This document shows, one piece after another, positions 27,041 through 35,950 of a DNA stretch of 64,000 nucleotides. A program made the translations under genes and the position numbers. This DNA is from Pseudorhodobacter antarcticus (GTDB taxonomy: Bacteria > Pseudomonadota > Alphaproteobacteria > Rhodobacterales > Rhodobacteraceae), in NCBI GenBank assembly GCA_945860375.1, contig CAMAQR010000011.1, positions 25,836 through 89,835 of the forward strand. Reading direction: 5' to 3'. Each line of letters opens with the position of its first letter. Positions within the stretch are counted from its first letter, which is position 1. A model generated the notes under the pieces. It saw only the letters and a program-made list of their open reading frames with translations, made no database searches and was not told where the DNA came from.

Positions 27041-28630
27041 ATGTCGAGTGAACTGAACCATCTGCTGGCCCGTGCGGCCAAGGGCTTGATGAGCCGCCGT
27101 GAATTTGTGGGCCGCGCCGGGGCGCTGGGCGTATCCGCAGCGATGGCGACGGCTTTGCTGTCCACGGCGGCGCGTGCCGAAGAGCCCAAAAAAGGCGGTC
27201 TGCTGCGGGCAGGCATGCAGGGCGGCGAGTCGACCAACTCGCTGGACCCGGCGCTGGCGGCGTCGGAAGTGCCGTTTGCGGTCAACATGCTTTGGGGCGA
27301 AATGCTTTTGGACGTGAACGCCAAGGGCGAATTGGACTACCGCATTGCCGAGGAAATCAGCTCTTCGGCAGATGCGATGGAGTGGAAGTTCAAGATCCGC
27401 GCGGGCGTCGAATTCCACGATGGCAAGACCGTCACCGCCGATGATGTGATCGCCACGCTGAAGCGTCATACGGATGAAAAATCACAGTCAGGTGCCTTGG
27501 GCATCGTGCAGGGCATCACCGAGATGACCGCGACCGGCGATATGGTCACCTTGAAGCTGGCCGCCGGCAATGCCGACTTGCCGTTCCTGATGGCCGATTA
27601 TCACCTTGTCATCCAGCCGGGCGGCGGCGTTGGGGCAGAGGCTGCGGGCATTGGTGCCGGGCCTTACAAGGTTGTCGCCAACGAGCCGGGCGTGCGCCAC
27701 ACCTTTGCCAAGCATGCCAACTATTTCGACACCACCATGGGCCATGCCGATGAGGTCGAGATCATCGTGATCAACGACAGCACCGCGCGCACCTCGGCTT
27801 TGCAGGCCGGTCAGGTTCATATGATCAACCGGGTTGACCCCAAGATCATCGATCTGCTGAAGGGCGCTCCGGGCATTTCGATCGAGCATGTGGCGGGCCG
27901 TGGCCATTATGTCTTCATCATACATTGCGACAAGGCACCGTTTGACAACAACGACTTGCGCACCGCCTTGAAGCTGTCGATCAACCGTCAGGAAATGGTC
28001 GACAAAATCCTCGGCGGCTATGGCACCATCGGCAACGACTTCCCGATCAACTCGGCCTATCCGATGTTTGACGACACCATTCCGCAGCGGGAATACGACA
28101 CGGCGGCGGCGGCAGAGGCCTATAAGAAATCGGGTCATGATGGCTCGCCCATCGTGTTGCAGGTTGCGGCAGGGGCCTTCCCGGGTGCGATTGAAGCGGC
28201 GCAATTGTTCGAGCAGTCGGCGAAGGCGGCAGGCATTCCGCTGGAACTGAAGCGCGAGCCCGACGATGGCTATTGGTCGAACGTCTGGAATGTCGCGCCG
28301 TTCTGCGCGTCCTACTGGGGCGGGCGTCCGGTGCAGGATCAGATGTATTCCACCGCCTATCTGTCCACTGCCGACTGGAACGACACCAAGTTCAAGGACC
28401 CGGCCTTCGACGCCACGCTTATCGCCGCTCGTGCGGAACTGGACCCGGTCAAGCGCAAGGCGATGTATTCGGAACTGGCCACCAATCTGCGCGACAACGG
28501 CGGCCTGATCTGCCCGATGTTCAACGATTTCGTCGAGGCCAAGCGCGAAGAGGTTGGCGGCTGGCAGCCCGATCCGAATGGCGAGTTGATGAACGGCCGC
28601 GCACTTGCCAAGTGCTGGCTGAACGCCTGA
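27041..28630 (+). CDS. family-5 ABC transporter substrate-binding protein, Tat-exported
   Basis: The 529-residue protein begins with a twin-arginine signal (LMSRREFVGRAGALGVSAAMATALLS). The mature part is a peptide/nickel-type binding protein: GMQGGESTNSLDPALAAS, KIRAGVEFHDGKTVTADDVIATLKRH, IGAGPYKV, FIIHCDKAPFDNNDLRTALKLSINRQEMV. Family-5 proteins bind peptides, opines, metals or other cationic solutes. The ligand cannot be read. It is the first gene of a four-gene importer that directly follows the quaternary-amine island, so a betaine-type or derivatised substrate is possible. Confidence 0.9.
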   Translation: MSSELNHLLARAAKGLMSRREFVGRAGALGVSAAMATALLSTAARAEEPKKGGLLRAGMQGGESTNSLDPALAASEVPFAVNMLWGEMLLDVNAKGELDYRIAEEISSSADAMEWKFKIRAGVEFHDGKTVTADDVIATLKRHTDEKSQSGALGIVQGITEMTATGDMVTLKLAAGNADLPFLMADYHLVIQPGGGVGAEAAGIGAGPYKVVANEPGVRHTFAKHANYFDTTMGHADEVEIIVINDSTARTSALQAGQVHMINRVDPKIIDLLKGAPGISIEHVAGRGHYVFIIHCDKAPFDNNDLRTALKLSINRQEMVDKILGGYGTIGNDFPINSAYPMFDDTIPQREYDTAAAAEAYKKSGHDGSPIVLQVAAGAFPGAIEAAQLFEQSAKAAGIPLELKREPDDGYWSNVWNVAPFCASYWGGRPVQDQMYSTAYLSTADWNDTKFKDPAFDATLIAARAELDPVKRKAMYSELATNLRDNGGLICPMFNDFVEAKREEVGGWQPDPNGELMNGRALAKCWLNA

Positions 28631-28633
28631 TTG

Positions 28634-28650
28634 CGGGATGCTGCATCCCG
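28634..28650 (+). promoter_or_regulatory. hairpin enclosing the permease start codon
   Basis: CGGGATGC (28634-28641) and GCATCCCG (28643-28650) are perfect 8-base inverted arms. The left arm contains the ATG (28638-28640) of the following permease gene and the right arm its codons 2-5. If formed in the mRNA, it would hide the start codon and lower permease synthesis relative to the binding protein. Confidence 0.5.
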
Positions 28651-29597
28651 TCATAAAACTGGTGGCCCAGCGCATTGCGCTGGGCCTGCTTTTGCTGTTG
28701 GCAGTGTCGGCCCTGATCTTTTTCGGGGTTGAGGCGCTGCCGGGCGACACCGCCCAAGCCATGTTGGGCCAATCGGCGACGCCCGAGGCTTTGGCGAACC
28801 TGCGTGAAAAGATGGGGCTGAATGAGCCCTTGCTGGAGCGCTATTTCGGCTGGCTTTACGGGTTCATCACGGGCGACATGGGCGTGGCCATGACCAACGG
28901 CATGGATATTGCCACATCTGTCGGCCAACGCTTTGGCAACACGATCTTTCTGGCCTTTTGGGCCGCCATCATCTCGGTGCCCTTGGCGATTTTGCTGGGC
29001 CTGCTCGCGGCGCGCTACAACGGGCGCTGGCCGGACAAGCTGATTTCCGGGGTAACTCTGGCCACAATTTCGCTGCCGGAGTTCGTTGCGGGCTATATCG
29101 TTTTGTATTTTCTGGCGGTGCGCTGGCAACTTGTGCCCGCAATGTCGATGGTTTTTCCCGGCATGGGGGTGTTTGAGCGCCTGCATGCCGTCATCTTGCC
29201 GGTCATCGTTCTGGTGCTGGTGGTGTTGGCGCATATGATGCGGATGACGCGGGCGGCCATTCTGAACGTGATGCAATCGGCCTATATCGAAACGGCGGAG
29301 TTGAAGGGTCTGTCGCCGCTGACGGTGATCTGGCGTCACGCCTTCCCGAACGCCATCGCGCCGGTGGTCAATGTGGTGATGCTGAACCTTGCCTATCTGG
29401 TGGTTGGCGTGGTGGTGGTTGAGGTGGTCTTTGTCTATCCCGGCATGGGGCAGTTTTTGGTCGATCATGTCACCAAACGTGACCTTCCGGTGGTGCAGGC
29501 CTGCGGCATGATCTTTGCCGCCGTCTATATCGGGCTGAACATCCTGGCCGATGTGGTGTCGATTTTGGCCAACCCAAGACTGAGGCATCCGAAATGA
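28638..29597 (+). CDS. ABC transporter permease, DppB/OppB family
   Basis: The 319-residue product has an N-terminal membrane span (RIALGLLLLLAVSALIFFGVEALPGD), the conserved LREKMGLNEPLLERYFGW loop and the C-terminal coupling region (SAYIETAELKGLSPLTVIWRHAFPNAIAPVVNV). It forms the channel with the next gene product. The start ATG at 28638 lies inside a perfect inverted repeat and 8 bases after the binding-protein stop. The 3' end overlaps the next gene by four bases (ATGA). Confidence 0.9.
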   Translation: MLHPVIKLVAQRIALGLLLLLAVSALIFFGVEALPGDTAQAMLGQSATPEALANLREKMGLNEPLLERYFGWLYGFITGDMGVAMTNGMDIATSVGQRFGNTIFLAFWAAIISVPLAILLGLLAARYNGRWPDKLISGVTLATISLPEFVAGYIVLYFLAVRWQLVPAMSMVFPGMGVFERLHAVILPVIVLVLVVLAHMMRMTRAAILNVMQSAYIETAELKGLSPLTVIWRHAFPNAIAPVVNVVMLNLAYLVVGVVVVEVVFVYPGMGQFLVDHVTKRDLPVVQACGMIFAAVYIGLNILADVVSILANPRLRHPK

Positions 29598-30412
29598 CCC
29601 GCATCCCGATTTCCGCGCTGATCGGTCTTGTCCTGACCGGGGGCTTCTTCTTTGTCGCCATCTTCGCACAGTGGATTGCGCCCTATAAAATGGATGAGCT
29701 GGTCGGCGGCGTCTGGGATCCGATTTCGGCCACCCATTGGTTGGGCACTGATTCCATTGGCCGCGACCTGCTGACCCGGATGATCTTTGGCGCGCAGGTG
29801 ACCATTTTCGTTGCCACATGTTCCACCATCATCAGCTTTGTCACCGGCGCGGTTTTGGGCTTTCTGGCGGCCACGGCAGGCGGTTGGGTCGATCAGGCCC
29901 TGTCGCGCTTCATCGATCTGGTGATGGCGATCCCGACGCTGATCCTGTCACTGGTGATCCTGACGGCAGTCGATGTGACGATGTTCAATCTGATCATGGT
30001 GATGGGCCTGCTCGACGCGACGCGGGTGTTCCGCCTTTCCCGCGCGGTGGCGGTGGACATCACGGTGATGGATTATGTCGAGGCGGCGCGGTTGCGCGGT
30101 GAAAAACAGGGCTGGATCATCTTTTCGGAAATCCTGCCCAATGCGCTGTCGCCCTTGGTGGCCGAACTGGGGCTGCGGTTCATCTTCGCGGTGCTGTTCA
30201 TTTCCACCCTGTCCTTCCTTGGCCTTGGCGTGCAGCCGCCGTTGGCGGATTGGGGTGGGCTGGTCAAGGAAAACTCGGCGGGGCTGGTTTACGGCATTCC
30301 GGCCGCCTTGGCTCCGGCAATCGCGATTGCGGCGCTGGCAATTTCGGTGAATTTGGTGGCGGATTGGGTGCTGTCGCGCACCACCAGCCTGAAAGGCGGT
30401 CGCGGTGGCTGA
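29594..30412 (+). CDS. ABC transporter permease, DppC/OppC family
   Basis: The 272-residue protein has the DppC start (first span near 8-30, then HWLGTDSIGRDLLTRMIFGAQVTIFVA) and the coupling region DYVEAARLRGEKQGWIIFSEILPNALSPLVAEL. It partners the DppB-type protein. The gene overlaps the preceding one by 4 and the following one by 8 bases, so the operon is tightly coupled. Confidence 0.9.
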   Translation: MTRIPISALIGLVLTGGFFFVAIFAQWIAPYKMDELVGGVWDPISATHWLGTDSIGRDLLTRMIFGAQVTIFVATCSTIISFVTGAVLGFLAATAGGWVDQALSRFIDLVMAIPTLILSLVILTAVDVTMFNLIMVMGLLDATRVFRLSRAVAVDITVMDYVEAARLRGEKQGWIIFSEILPNALSPLVAELGLRFIFAVLFISTLSFLGLGVQPPLADWGGLVKENSAGLVYGIPAALAPAIAIAALAISVNLVADWVLSRTTSLKGGRGG

Positions 30413-32036
30413 TCTGTTGGAAATCAAAGGTTTGCGGATTGAGGCCACCTCTTATCCGCCGGGTGAACCGCCGCGCGATGTGGTGCTGGTCGATGATGTG
30501 TCGGTGTCTGTTGCCAAGGGGCAGGTGCTGGGCCTGATCGGCGAGTCCGGTGCCGGAAAATCCACCATCGGGCTGTCGGCCATGGCCTTTGGGCGCGGCG
30601 GCGTGCGGTTGACGGGCGGTCAGGTCATGCTGAACGGGCGCGACATTCGGTCTGCCGGCGCATCGACCCTGCGCGCGCTGCGAGGCCGTGAAGTCACTTA
30701 TGTCGCCCAATCCGCCGCCGCCGCCTTCAACCCGGCCAAACGGCTGATGGAACAGGTGATCGAAGCCACCCTGCACCACGGTTTGATGACAGCGGCCGAA
30801 GCAGAGGCGCGGGCCGTCGATCTGTTCGCCAAACTGGGCCTGCCCAACCCTGAAACCTTTGGCAGCCGCTATCCGCATCAGGTGTCCGGGGGTCAGTTGC
30901 AACGCGCGATGACGGCGATGGCGCTGTGCCCCAAGCCCGACCTTGTGATCTTTGACGAACCCACCACAGCGCTGGATGTCACCACGCAGATTGACGTGCT
31001 GGTGGCGATCAAGGCGGCCATTCACGACACCGGAGTGGCGGCGTTGTACATCACCCACGATCTGGCCGTGGTGGCGCAGGTGGCCGACCACATCCTTGTG
31101 CTGCGCGGTGGCAGACAGGTCGAATACGGCTCCACCGATCAGATCATCAACGCGCCCCAGCAGGCCTATACGCAGGCGCTGGTCTCGGTCAGGTCCATCG
31201 ACCACGTTGAGAAGCCCGGTGCAGCCCCGGTGCTGTCGGTTTCCAACATAACGGCGCGCTACAGCGGCACCAGTTTTGACGTGCTGAAAAACGTCAGTGT
31301 CGATCTGCCTGCCGGGCAAACCCTTGCAATTGTGGGGGAAAGCGGGTCGGGCAAATCCACGCTGGCCCGCGTGATCACCGGGCTTTTGCCCGCGTCGCAA
31401 GGCAGAATAACCTTCGCCGGTCGCACCCTGTCGCCCGCATTGTCTGGCCGTTCGCGCGATGATCTGCGCGAGGTGCAGATGATCTATCAGATGGCCGACA
31501 CCGCGATGAACCCGCGCCAGACTGTCGGCACCATCATCGGGCGGCCCCTGGAGTTTTACTTCGGCCTGAAGGGCGAGGCCAAACGCCTTCGCGTGCAAGA
31601 GTTGCTGGAAGAGATCGAAATGGGTGCGGGGTTCATCGACCGCTATCCGGCCGAACTGTCGGGCGGGCAAAAACAGCGTGTCTGCATTGCCCGCGCCTTG
31701 GCCGCCAAGCCCAAGCTGATCATCTGCGATGAGGTGACATCGGCGCTCGACCCTCTTGTCGCCGACGGCATCCTCAAGCTGCTGTTGAACCTGCAGGCCC
31801 GCGAAGGCGTGGCCTATCTGTTCATCACCCATGATCTGGCGACGGTGCGCGCGATTGCTGACAAGATCGCGGTGATGTATCGCGGTGCCGTGGTGCGCTA
31901 TGGTGGCAAAACCGACGTGCTGACGCCGCCCTTTGATGATTACACCGACTTGCTGCTGTCTTCGGTTCCAGAAATGAAACTGGGCTGGCTGGAACAGGTG
32001 CTGCACAGCCGCAAGATGGAAAGCGCAGGGAACTGA
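30405..32036 (+). CDS. ABC transporter ATPase with fused DppD and DppF halves
   Basis: The 543-residue protein contains two complete ABC ATPase domains. The first has Walker A GESGAGKST, signature VSGGQLQRAM and Walker B VIFDEPTTALDV. The second, from about 280, has GESGSGKST, LSGGQKQRVCIARAL and LIICDEVTSALD. Most peptide importers use two separate ATPase genes; fusion is common in alphaproteobacteria. The start is GTG at 30405 (GTGGCTGAT), 8 bases inside the previous gene, with AAAGGCGG upstream. A dispersed element starts immediately after the stop codon. Confidence 0.92.
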   Translation: MADLLEIKGLRIEATSYPPGEPPRDVVLVDDVSVSVAKGQVLGLIGESGAGKSTIGLSAMAFGRGGVRLTGGQVMLNGRDIRSAGASTLRALRGREVTYVAQSAAAAFNPAKRLMEQVIEATLHHGLMTAAEAEARAVDLFAKLGLPNPETFGSRYPHQVSGGQLQRAMTAMALCPKPDLVIFDEPTTALDVTTQIDVLVAIKAAIHDTGVAALYITHDLAVVAQVADHILVLRGGRQVEYGSTDQIINAPQQAYTQALVSVRSIDHVEKPGAAPVLSVSNITARYSGTSFDVLKNVSVDLPAGQTLAIVGESGSGKSTLARVITGLLPASQGRITFAGRTLSPALSGRSRDDLREVQMIYQMADTAMNPRQTVGTIIGRPLEFYFGLKGEAKRLRVQELLEEIEMGAGFIDRYPAELSGGQKQRVCIARALAAKPKLIICDEVTSALDPLVADGILKLLLNLQAREGVAYLFITHDLATVRAIADKIAVMYRGAVVRYGGKTDVLTPPFDDYTDLLLSSVPEMKLGWLEQVLHSRKMESAGN

Positions 32037-32068
32037 GCTTTCATCTTGGCCCAAATATCCCCGCCGGA
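32037..32068 (-). repeat. dispersed element, copy 7
   Basis: Minus-strand reading: CCGGCGGGGATATTTGGGCC then AAGATGAAAGC. Its tail begins on the base after the ATPase stop codon (TGA 32034-32036). The core closely matches copy 5. Confidence 0.8.
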
Positions 32069-32101
32069 GGCAAAACCTCTGCGCCGGGACCGGAGTTCAC
32101 C

Positions 32102-32929
32102 ATGCGCAAACTGCTGCTGATCCTGATTGACGGCGTCCCTTACCGCAACTGGCGCCGCCTGTTCGGCAACCTCGAAGGCTGGGTCGCCACGGGTGACGCC
32201 CGCGTCTGGCGGATGCGGGCGACCCTGCCCTCCACCAGTGCCAGTTGCTACGCCTCCATCCACACCGGGGTGCCGCCGCAGGTGCACAGGGTCTGGGGGA
32301 ATGAGGCGGCCTACCGTCTGACCCAACCGGATGTGTTTTCCGAACTGTCACGCGCGGGACGCAAGACCGGGGCCGTGGCGCATAGTTTCTGGTCCGAACT
32401 TTTCAACCGCGCGCCTTTCGATCTGGTGCGCGACATCGAATATGATGAGGATGGCCCGATTTCCCATGGCCGTTTCCACACCATGACCGGCTATGGCAAC
32501 ATCAATCAGATGACGCCTTCGGATGTCGATCTGTTCGCCACCCTGACCCGGCTGTGCGAATATAAATCCATAGATTACGGCATGTTGCACTCATGCACGC
32601 TGGACAGCATGGGCCACCGGTTTTACCATGACTGCGAGGAAATGGACAACGCCTGCTACACCCTTGACGCGATGCTTGCCCCCTTTGTGCACCGCTGGCG
32701 CGATGCGGGGTATGAGGTGATCGTGACCGCAGATCACGGGCAGGACGCGCGTGGCCACCACGGCGGCACGGGCGAGTTGCAACGCGATTTCGCGTTCTAT
32801 TACTTCGGCGATGCCCAGATGCCTGCCGCCGATGTCGTGCTGGACCAACTGGCTTTGGCCCCCTCGATCCTGTCACGGATGGGGGTTGCGGTGCCCGATA
32901 GCATGAAGGCCGCGCCGTTCATGCGGTAG
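32102..32929 (+). CDS. alkaline-phosphatase-superfamily phosphodiesterase (nucleotide pyrophosphatase type)
   Basis: The 275-residue protein starts with the metal-binding LLLILIDGVPYRNW and has a nucleophile region MRATLPSTSASCYASIHTG (Thr/Ser near 41), DSMGHRFYHD (metal) and VIVTADHGQDARGHHGGTG near 208. This is the type I phosphodiesterase/NPP layout without an export signal, so it acts in the cytoplasm. NPP enzymes cleave nucleotides or, in some groups, choline phosphodiesters. Its place directly after the importer operon suggests it processes the imported compound. The substrate is unknown. The ATG at 32102 follows the repeat and a CGGAG site. Confidence 0.85.
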   Translation: MRKLLLILIDGVPYRNWRRLFGNLEGWVATGDARVWRMRATLPSTSASCYASIHTGVPPQVHRVWGNEAAYRLTQPDVFSELSRAGRKTGAVAHSFWSELFNRAPFDLVRDIEYDEDGPISHGRFHTMTGYGNINQMTPSDVDLFATLTRLCEYKSIDYGMLHSCTLDSMGHRFYHDCEEMDNACYTLDAMLAPFVHRWRDAGYEVIVTADHGQDARGHHGGTGELQRDFAFYYFGDAQMPAADVVLDQLALAPSILSRMGVAVPDSMKAAPFMR

Positions 32930-33245
32930 AGTGCAACCGCAGCTCGCGTTGGCAGTGCCTGTCTTGGATGTCCTTCCATCTGACCCAAATCGAAGGAAAT
33001 CCACTCCAGCCCGACAGCCGCCGCGGCACCACGCCTGTGGCCATCAAAATACGGCCGCCCCATGACATCGCGAAAACCAGCGCCAGATTGCCGCGCTGAT
33101 CGCGCCACCCCAGCACGATCCTGCAAAGCCCGCCAAAGCACACCGGCACCGCCCGACAGGGCCAGCACGCAGCGTCAGGCAGGCCGGTAAACATCAGCAA
33201 AGGCAGCGCCACAGCACCCCCCCCAATGCCAGTGGTCAGCCCGCA
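32930..33245 (-). pseudogene. decayed TauE/SafE-like membrane permease fragment (probable)
   Basis: Minus-strand translation from about 33236 gives LTTGIGGGAVALPLLMFTGL, which resembles an internal TauE/SafE segment. Afterwards the similarity shifts between frames (LVFAMSWGG in one frame, AGPVGRCRCALAGFAGS in another) and no start or full set of membrane spans remains. The region fills the gap between the phosphodiesterase and aldolase genes. It could be a remnant of a sulfonate/sulfite exporter; the call is tentative. Confidence 0.4.
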
Positions 33246-34007
33246 TCAGGTTGCGTAATTGGGACTTTCCTCGTCCAGCAGTGCCTTGATTTCGCGCAGA
33301 TGGGCGGCGGCGAAACCTGGATAGGCCTCCCACTCCCGCGCCGTCTTTTCTGCAATCACATCGGGCAGCACGCGCAGCGCCTGTCCGGTTTGCAGGGCGC
33401 GAATGTAGGTTTCGGCGGCGCGTTCAAAATAGGTCAGGCGGTTGAAGGTGTCTGCCACCGTCGCCCCGATGATCAGCACGCCATGGTTGCCCATGATCAT
33501 GGTGGTGATCTTCGGGTCCGCCAGAAGGGTTGCACAGCGCGCGCCTTCTTCTTCAAACGCCATGCCGCCGTAGTGGTCATCCACCACATGCCGATCGAAA
33601 AACATCGCCGAGTTCTGGTCAATCGCGGGCAGGCGGCTGTCGGCCAGACTGGCCAGAACCGTCGCGTGTATCGAATGCACATGCATCACGCAGCGCGCAT
33701 GCGGCAGGGCGCGGTGAATGGTCCCGTGCAGCCCCCAGGCGGTTGGGTCGGGTGCATCCGGGCGCTGCAGGGTGGCCGGATCATGCGCGTCAATTTCCAC
33801 CAGTGACGAGGCCGTGATCCGCGCAAAATGCCGCCCGTTCGGGTTGATCAGGAACTTCGAGCCATCCTCATTCACCGCAAGGCTGAAGTGGTTCGCCACC
33901 GCCTCGTGCAGGTTCAGCTTGACGGTCCAGCGGAAGGCTGCGGCCATGTCGACGCGCTCGGCCCAGTGGGTGATATTGGCGGTCACGGTGTCTCCTGTTC
34001 GGGCCAT
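33246..34007 (-). CDS. class II aldolase/adducin-family protein
   Basis: The 253-residue protein has the zinc site of the family: CVMHVHSIHATVLASL (HxH near 113-115) and a later histidine in MGNHGVLIIGATVADTFNRL near 176. ANHFSLAVNEDGSKFLINP is the phosphate/substrate loop. Members are fuculose/ribulose-phosphate aldolases, but many cytoplasmic paralogues are decarboxylases or isomerases of unknown substrate. The start (MARTGDT) overlaps the 3' end of the hydrolase gene by 25 bases, so the pair is probably co-transcribed. Confidence 0.87.
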   Translation of the reverse strand: MARTGDTVTANITHWAERVDMAAAFRWTVKLNLHEAVANHFSLAVNEDGSKFLINPNGRHFARITASSLVEIDAHDPATLQRPDAPDPTAWGLHGTIHRALPHARCVMHVHSIHATVLASLADSRLPAIDQNSAMFFDRHVVDDHYGGMAFEEEGARCATLLADPKITTMIMGNHGVLIIGATVADTFNRLTYFERAAETYIRALQTGQALRVLPDVIAEKTAREWEAYPGFAAAHLREIKALLDEESPNYAT

Positions 34008-34903
34008 TGCCCCTTGGAAAGTGTTGAAATCGCGTTACAAATCCGCGCGAATGACGCGGCGGCGCGGGGGGCGGAATGGCGGGCGCGCAGATAGCCATGC
34101 ACCAGACCGGGTTCCACCCACGCCTGCGCCCGACCTCCGGCCGCAGTGATGGCTGCGGCATAATCGCGCGCATCATCGCACAAAGGATCACATTGCGCCC
34201 CGATTGCGGCAGTGGGTGGCAGGCCGGAAAAGTCGGTGTCCTGCAAAGGCGCAACCGTCGGATCACCTGTCACTTCGCCACCGCCATGGCGGATGCCCGC
34301 GTAAAATTCGACATCTGCCAAGGTCAGCATCGGCGCATGGGCGTGGGTGATATAGCTGCCCCTGGAGCGGTCGCCGCCCAAGCCCGGATAGATCAGAACC
34401 TGCCCCAGAATGGCGACTTCATCCCCGCGCAATCCGTGGCAAACCGCCGCTGCCAGATTGGCCCCGGCCGAATCCCCCACCAGTATCAGCGGCCCGGCAC
34501 TGGACTGCACCACCGCCATCACATCGTCATAGGCGGCTGGGTGCAGGTGTTCGGGCGACAAGCGATAGTCCAGCGCCAGCACGCCCAGCCCCGTTTCCGC
34601 GCGAATATCGGCGCAGATGTCGTCGTGGCTGTGTAGACCGCCGACCACAAAGCCGCCGCCGTGCAGATAGATCACCAAGGGGGAGGCTCCGGGATAATGG
34701 CGGCAGGGCACCCCCGCCACCGTCTTGTCAACCGACAGTGTCTCCGGTGGTCGGCGGTGAAAAATGCGGCACATTCCGTCATAGATTCCGCGTTGTTCGG
34801 CAATGGTCAGGCTGGCGGTGTCGGGCGGATAGGCCGCCTCCGTTGCCCGGATGAAACCCCAGGTCGCTGTGTCGATAAGGTTTTGGTAATCCGGGCCTGT
34901 CAT
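33983..34903 (-). CDS. alpha/beta hydrolase, HSL (hormone-sensitive lipase) family
   Basis: The 306-residue cytoplasmic esterase has oxyanion motif YLHGGGFVVGGLHSHD near residue 79, nucleophile LVGDSAGANLAAA near 120, acid region IGAQCDPLCDDARDYA and histidine VHGYLRARH near 275. It hydrolyses short-chain or carboxyl esters. The start at 34903 (MTGPDYQN) is preferred over 34969, which adds a non-family extension. It is the first gene of a two-gene operon with the aldolase-like gene. Confidence 0.88.
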   Translation of the reverse strand: MTGPDYQNLIDTATWGFIRATEAAYPPDTASLTIAEQRGIYDGMCRIFHRRPPETLSVDKTVAGVPCRHYPGASPLVIYLHGGGFVVGGLHSHDDICADIRAETGLGVLALDYRLSPEHLHPAAYDDVMAVVQSSAGPLILVGDSAGANLAAAVCHGLRGDEVAILGQVLIYPGLGGDRSRGSYITHAHAPMLTLADVEFYAGIRHGGGEVTGDPTVAPLQDTDFSGLPPTAAIGAQCDPLCDDARDYAAAITAAGGRAQAWVEPGLVHGYLRARHSAPRAAASFARICNAISTLSKGQWPEQETP

Positions 34904-35087
34904 GATCCTGCCTGTGGGGTCGAGGGATGATCCGATCATGGCGGCGCGAACTGCGCACTGCAATGACAATCAGCCGCCACAATCGCTTTGTTAATGCCTG
35001 AAATTGCCCCCAATTTCGCCGCACCTGCCATGTAGTTTTTGGTGATGCGTTCGGTGCCAGCGCCCGCGTTCCACAGTGGAGACCAAG

Positions 35088-35519
35088 ATGCAGCTTGTCA
35101 GAGCCTTTGAACAAAGCAATGCCACGCAGGTGGGATTCGGCATCCGCGTGCTGCTTGTCACCTCGGTTGGCGACAATCCGGTGCGGAATAAACTGGCGGG
35201 CTTGGGCAGTTTGATTGAGACGACGGATGATCTGTTTCTGGGGCTGGAAGCCGCGATCAAGGATCCTGCAGGCTATGGCCTGTTCGTGATTGACTGCGAC
35301 AGCATCGGCGGCTTTGACGCGGGCCGCCGCGCCATTGCGATGCTGGGCGACGCGGCAAGGCGCTTGCCAGTGATCTTGATCAGTCGGGAATGCCAACAGC
35401 AACAATTTCCCGAAGACCGGGGCACTGCGGTTGTGCTGCGCGCGCCCTTGTCGGCCGTGTCGATGCGTGTCGGCTTTGAACATGCGCTGCGTGACCGTTT
35501 GTCGATGCGCGCTGCGTAA
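35088..35519 (+). CDS. receiver-like domain protein, unknown role
   Basis: The 143-residue product is a single alpha/beta domain resembling a response-regulator receiver (IRVLLVTSVGDNPVRNKLAGLG; GYGLFVIDCDSIGGFDAGRR; RLPVILISREC), with an aspartate pair in VIDCDS where phospho-acceptor residues sit. The canonical N-terminal acidic pair is missing, so phosphorylation is doubtful. There is no output domain. The ATG at 35088 follows GGAGACC. A terminator hairpin lies just downstream. I do not assign a function. Confidence 0.65.
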   Translation: MQLVRAFEQSNATQVGFGIRVLLVTSVGDNPVRNKLAGLGSLIETTDDLFLGLEAAIKDPAGYGLFVIDCDSIGGFDAGRRAIAMLGDAARRLPVILISRECQQQQFPEDRGTAVVLRAPLSAVSMRVGFEHALRDRLSMRAA

Positions 35520-35533
35520 GTGTCAAAATCAAG

Positions 35534-35559
35534 AGGGCGGGCCAGACACGCGCCCTTTT
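35534..35559 (+). terminator. rho-independent terminator after the receiver-like gene
   Basis: AGGGCG (35534-35539) pairs with CGCCCT (35551-35556), followed by TTT. It lies 15 bases after the receiver-like stop codon and between two convergent genes. Confidence 0.6.
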
Positions 35560-35579
35560 GCCGTCGCGGCGTCAGCAGG

Positions 35580-35786
35580 TCAGGCCAAGGCCAGATTGCT
35601 TACCGATTCGCGACCATCCCGCCCGGCCTCGATATCGAACGTCACCGGCTGCCCGTCTTTCAAAGACCGCAGACCCGCCCGTTCTAGCGCTGTGATGTGA
35701 ACAAACACGTCTTTCTTGCCACCTTCCGGGGCGATAAAGCCGTAACCTTTGGCTTCATTGAACCATTTCACGGTGCCCTTGGCCAT
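35580..35786 (-). CDS. cspA: cold shock domain protein
   Basis: The 68-residue OB-fold protein has RNP1 KGYGFIAP and RNP2 VFVHI motifs, the CspA hallmarks. It binds single-stranded RNA/DNA and acts as an RNA chaperone. The start at 35786 (MAKGTVKWFN) follows GGAGACTTCACG. The 164-bp upstream gap (35787-35950) could hold a long leader as in other csp genes. No gene was found there. Confidence 0.93.
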   Translation of the reverse strand: MAKGTVKWFNEAKGYGFIAPEGGKKDVFVHITALERAGLRSLKDGQPVTFDIEAGRDGRESVSNLALA

Positions 35787-35950
35787 CGTGAAGTCTCCTT
35801 CAGCAATACCGCCCACGAGATTGCGACGGCCCGGCGCAGTCAACCAACACCGATTGCTGTGCCGAAAACGGAGACAGGGATCGAGTGGTCATAACAACGC
35901 CCGCCAAATATTGGATCAGTCGGTCTTTATTTCAAGAAAAAATTTCGGGG

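Noticed and set aside
30264..32054. 596-codon minus-strand frame opposite the ABC ATPase gene
   Set aside because: Antisense composition artefact; the plus strand holds two complete ATPase domains.
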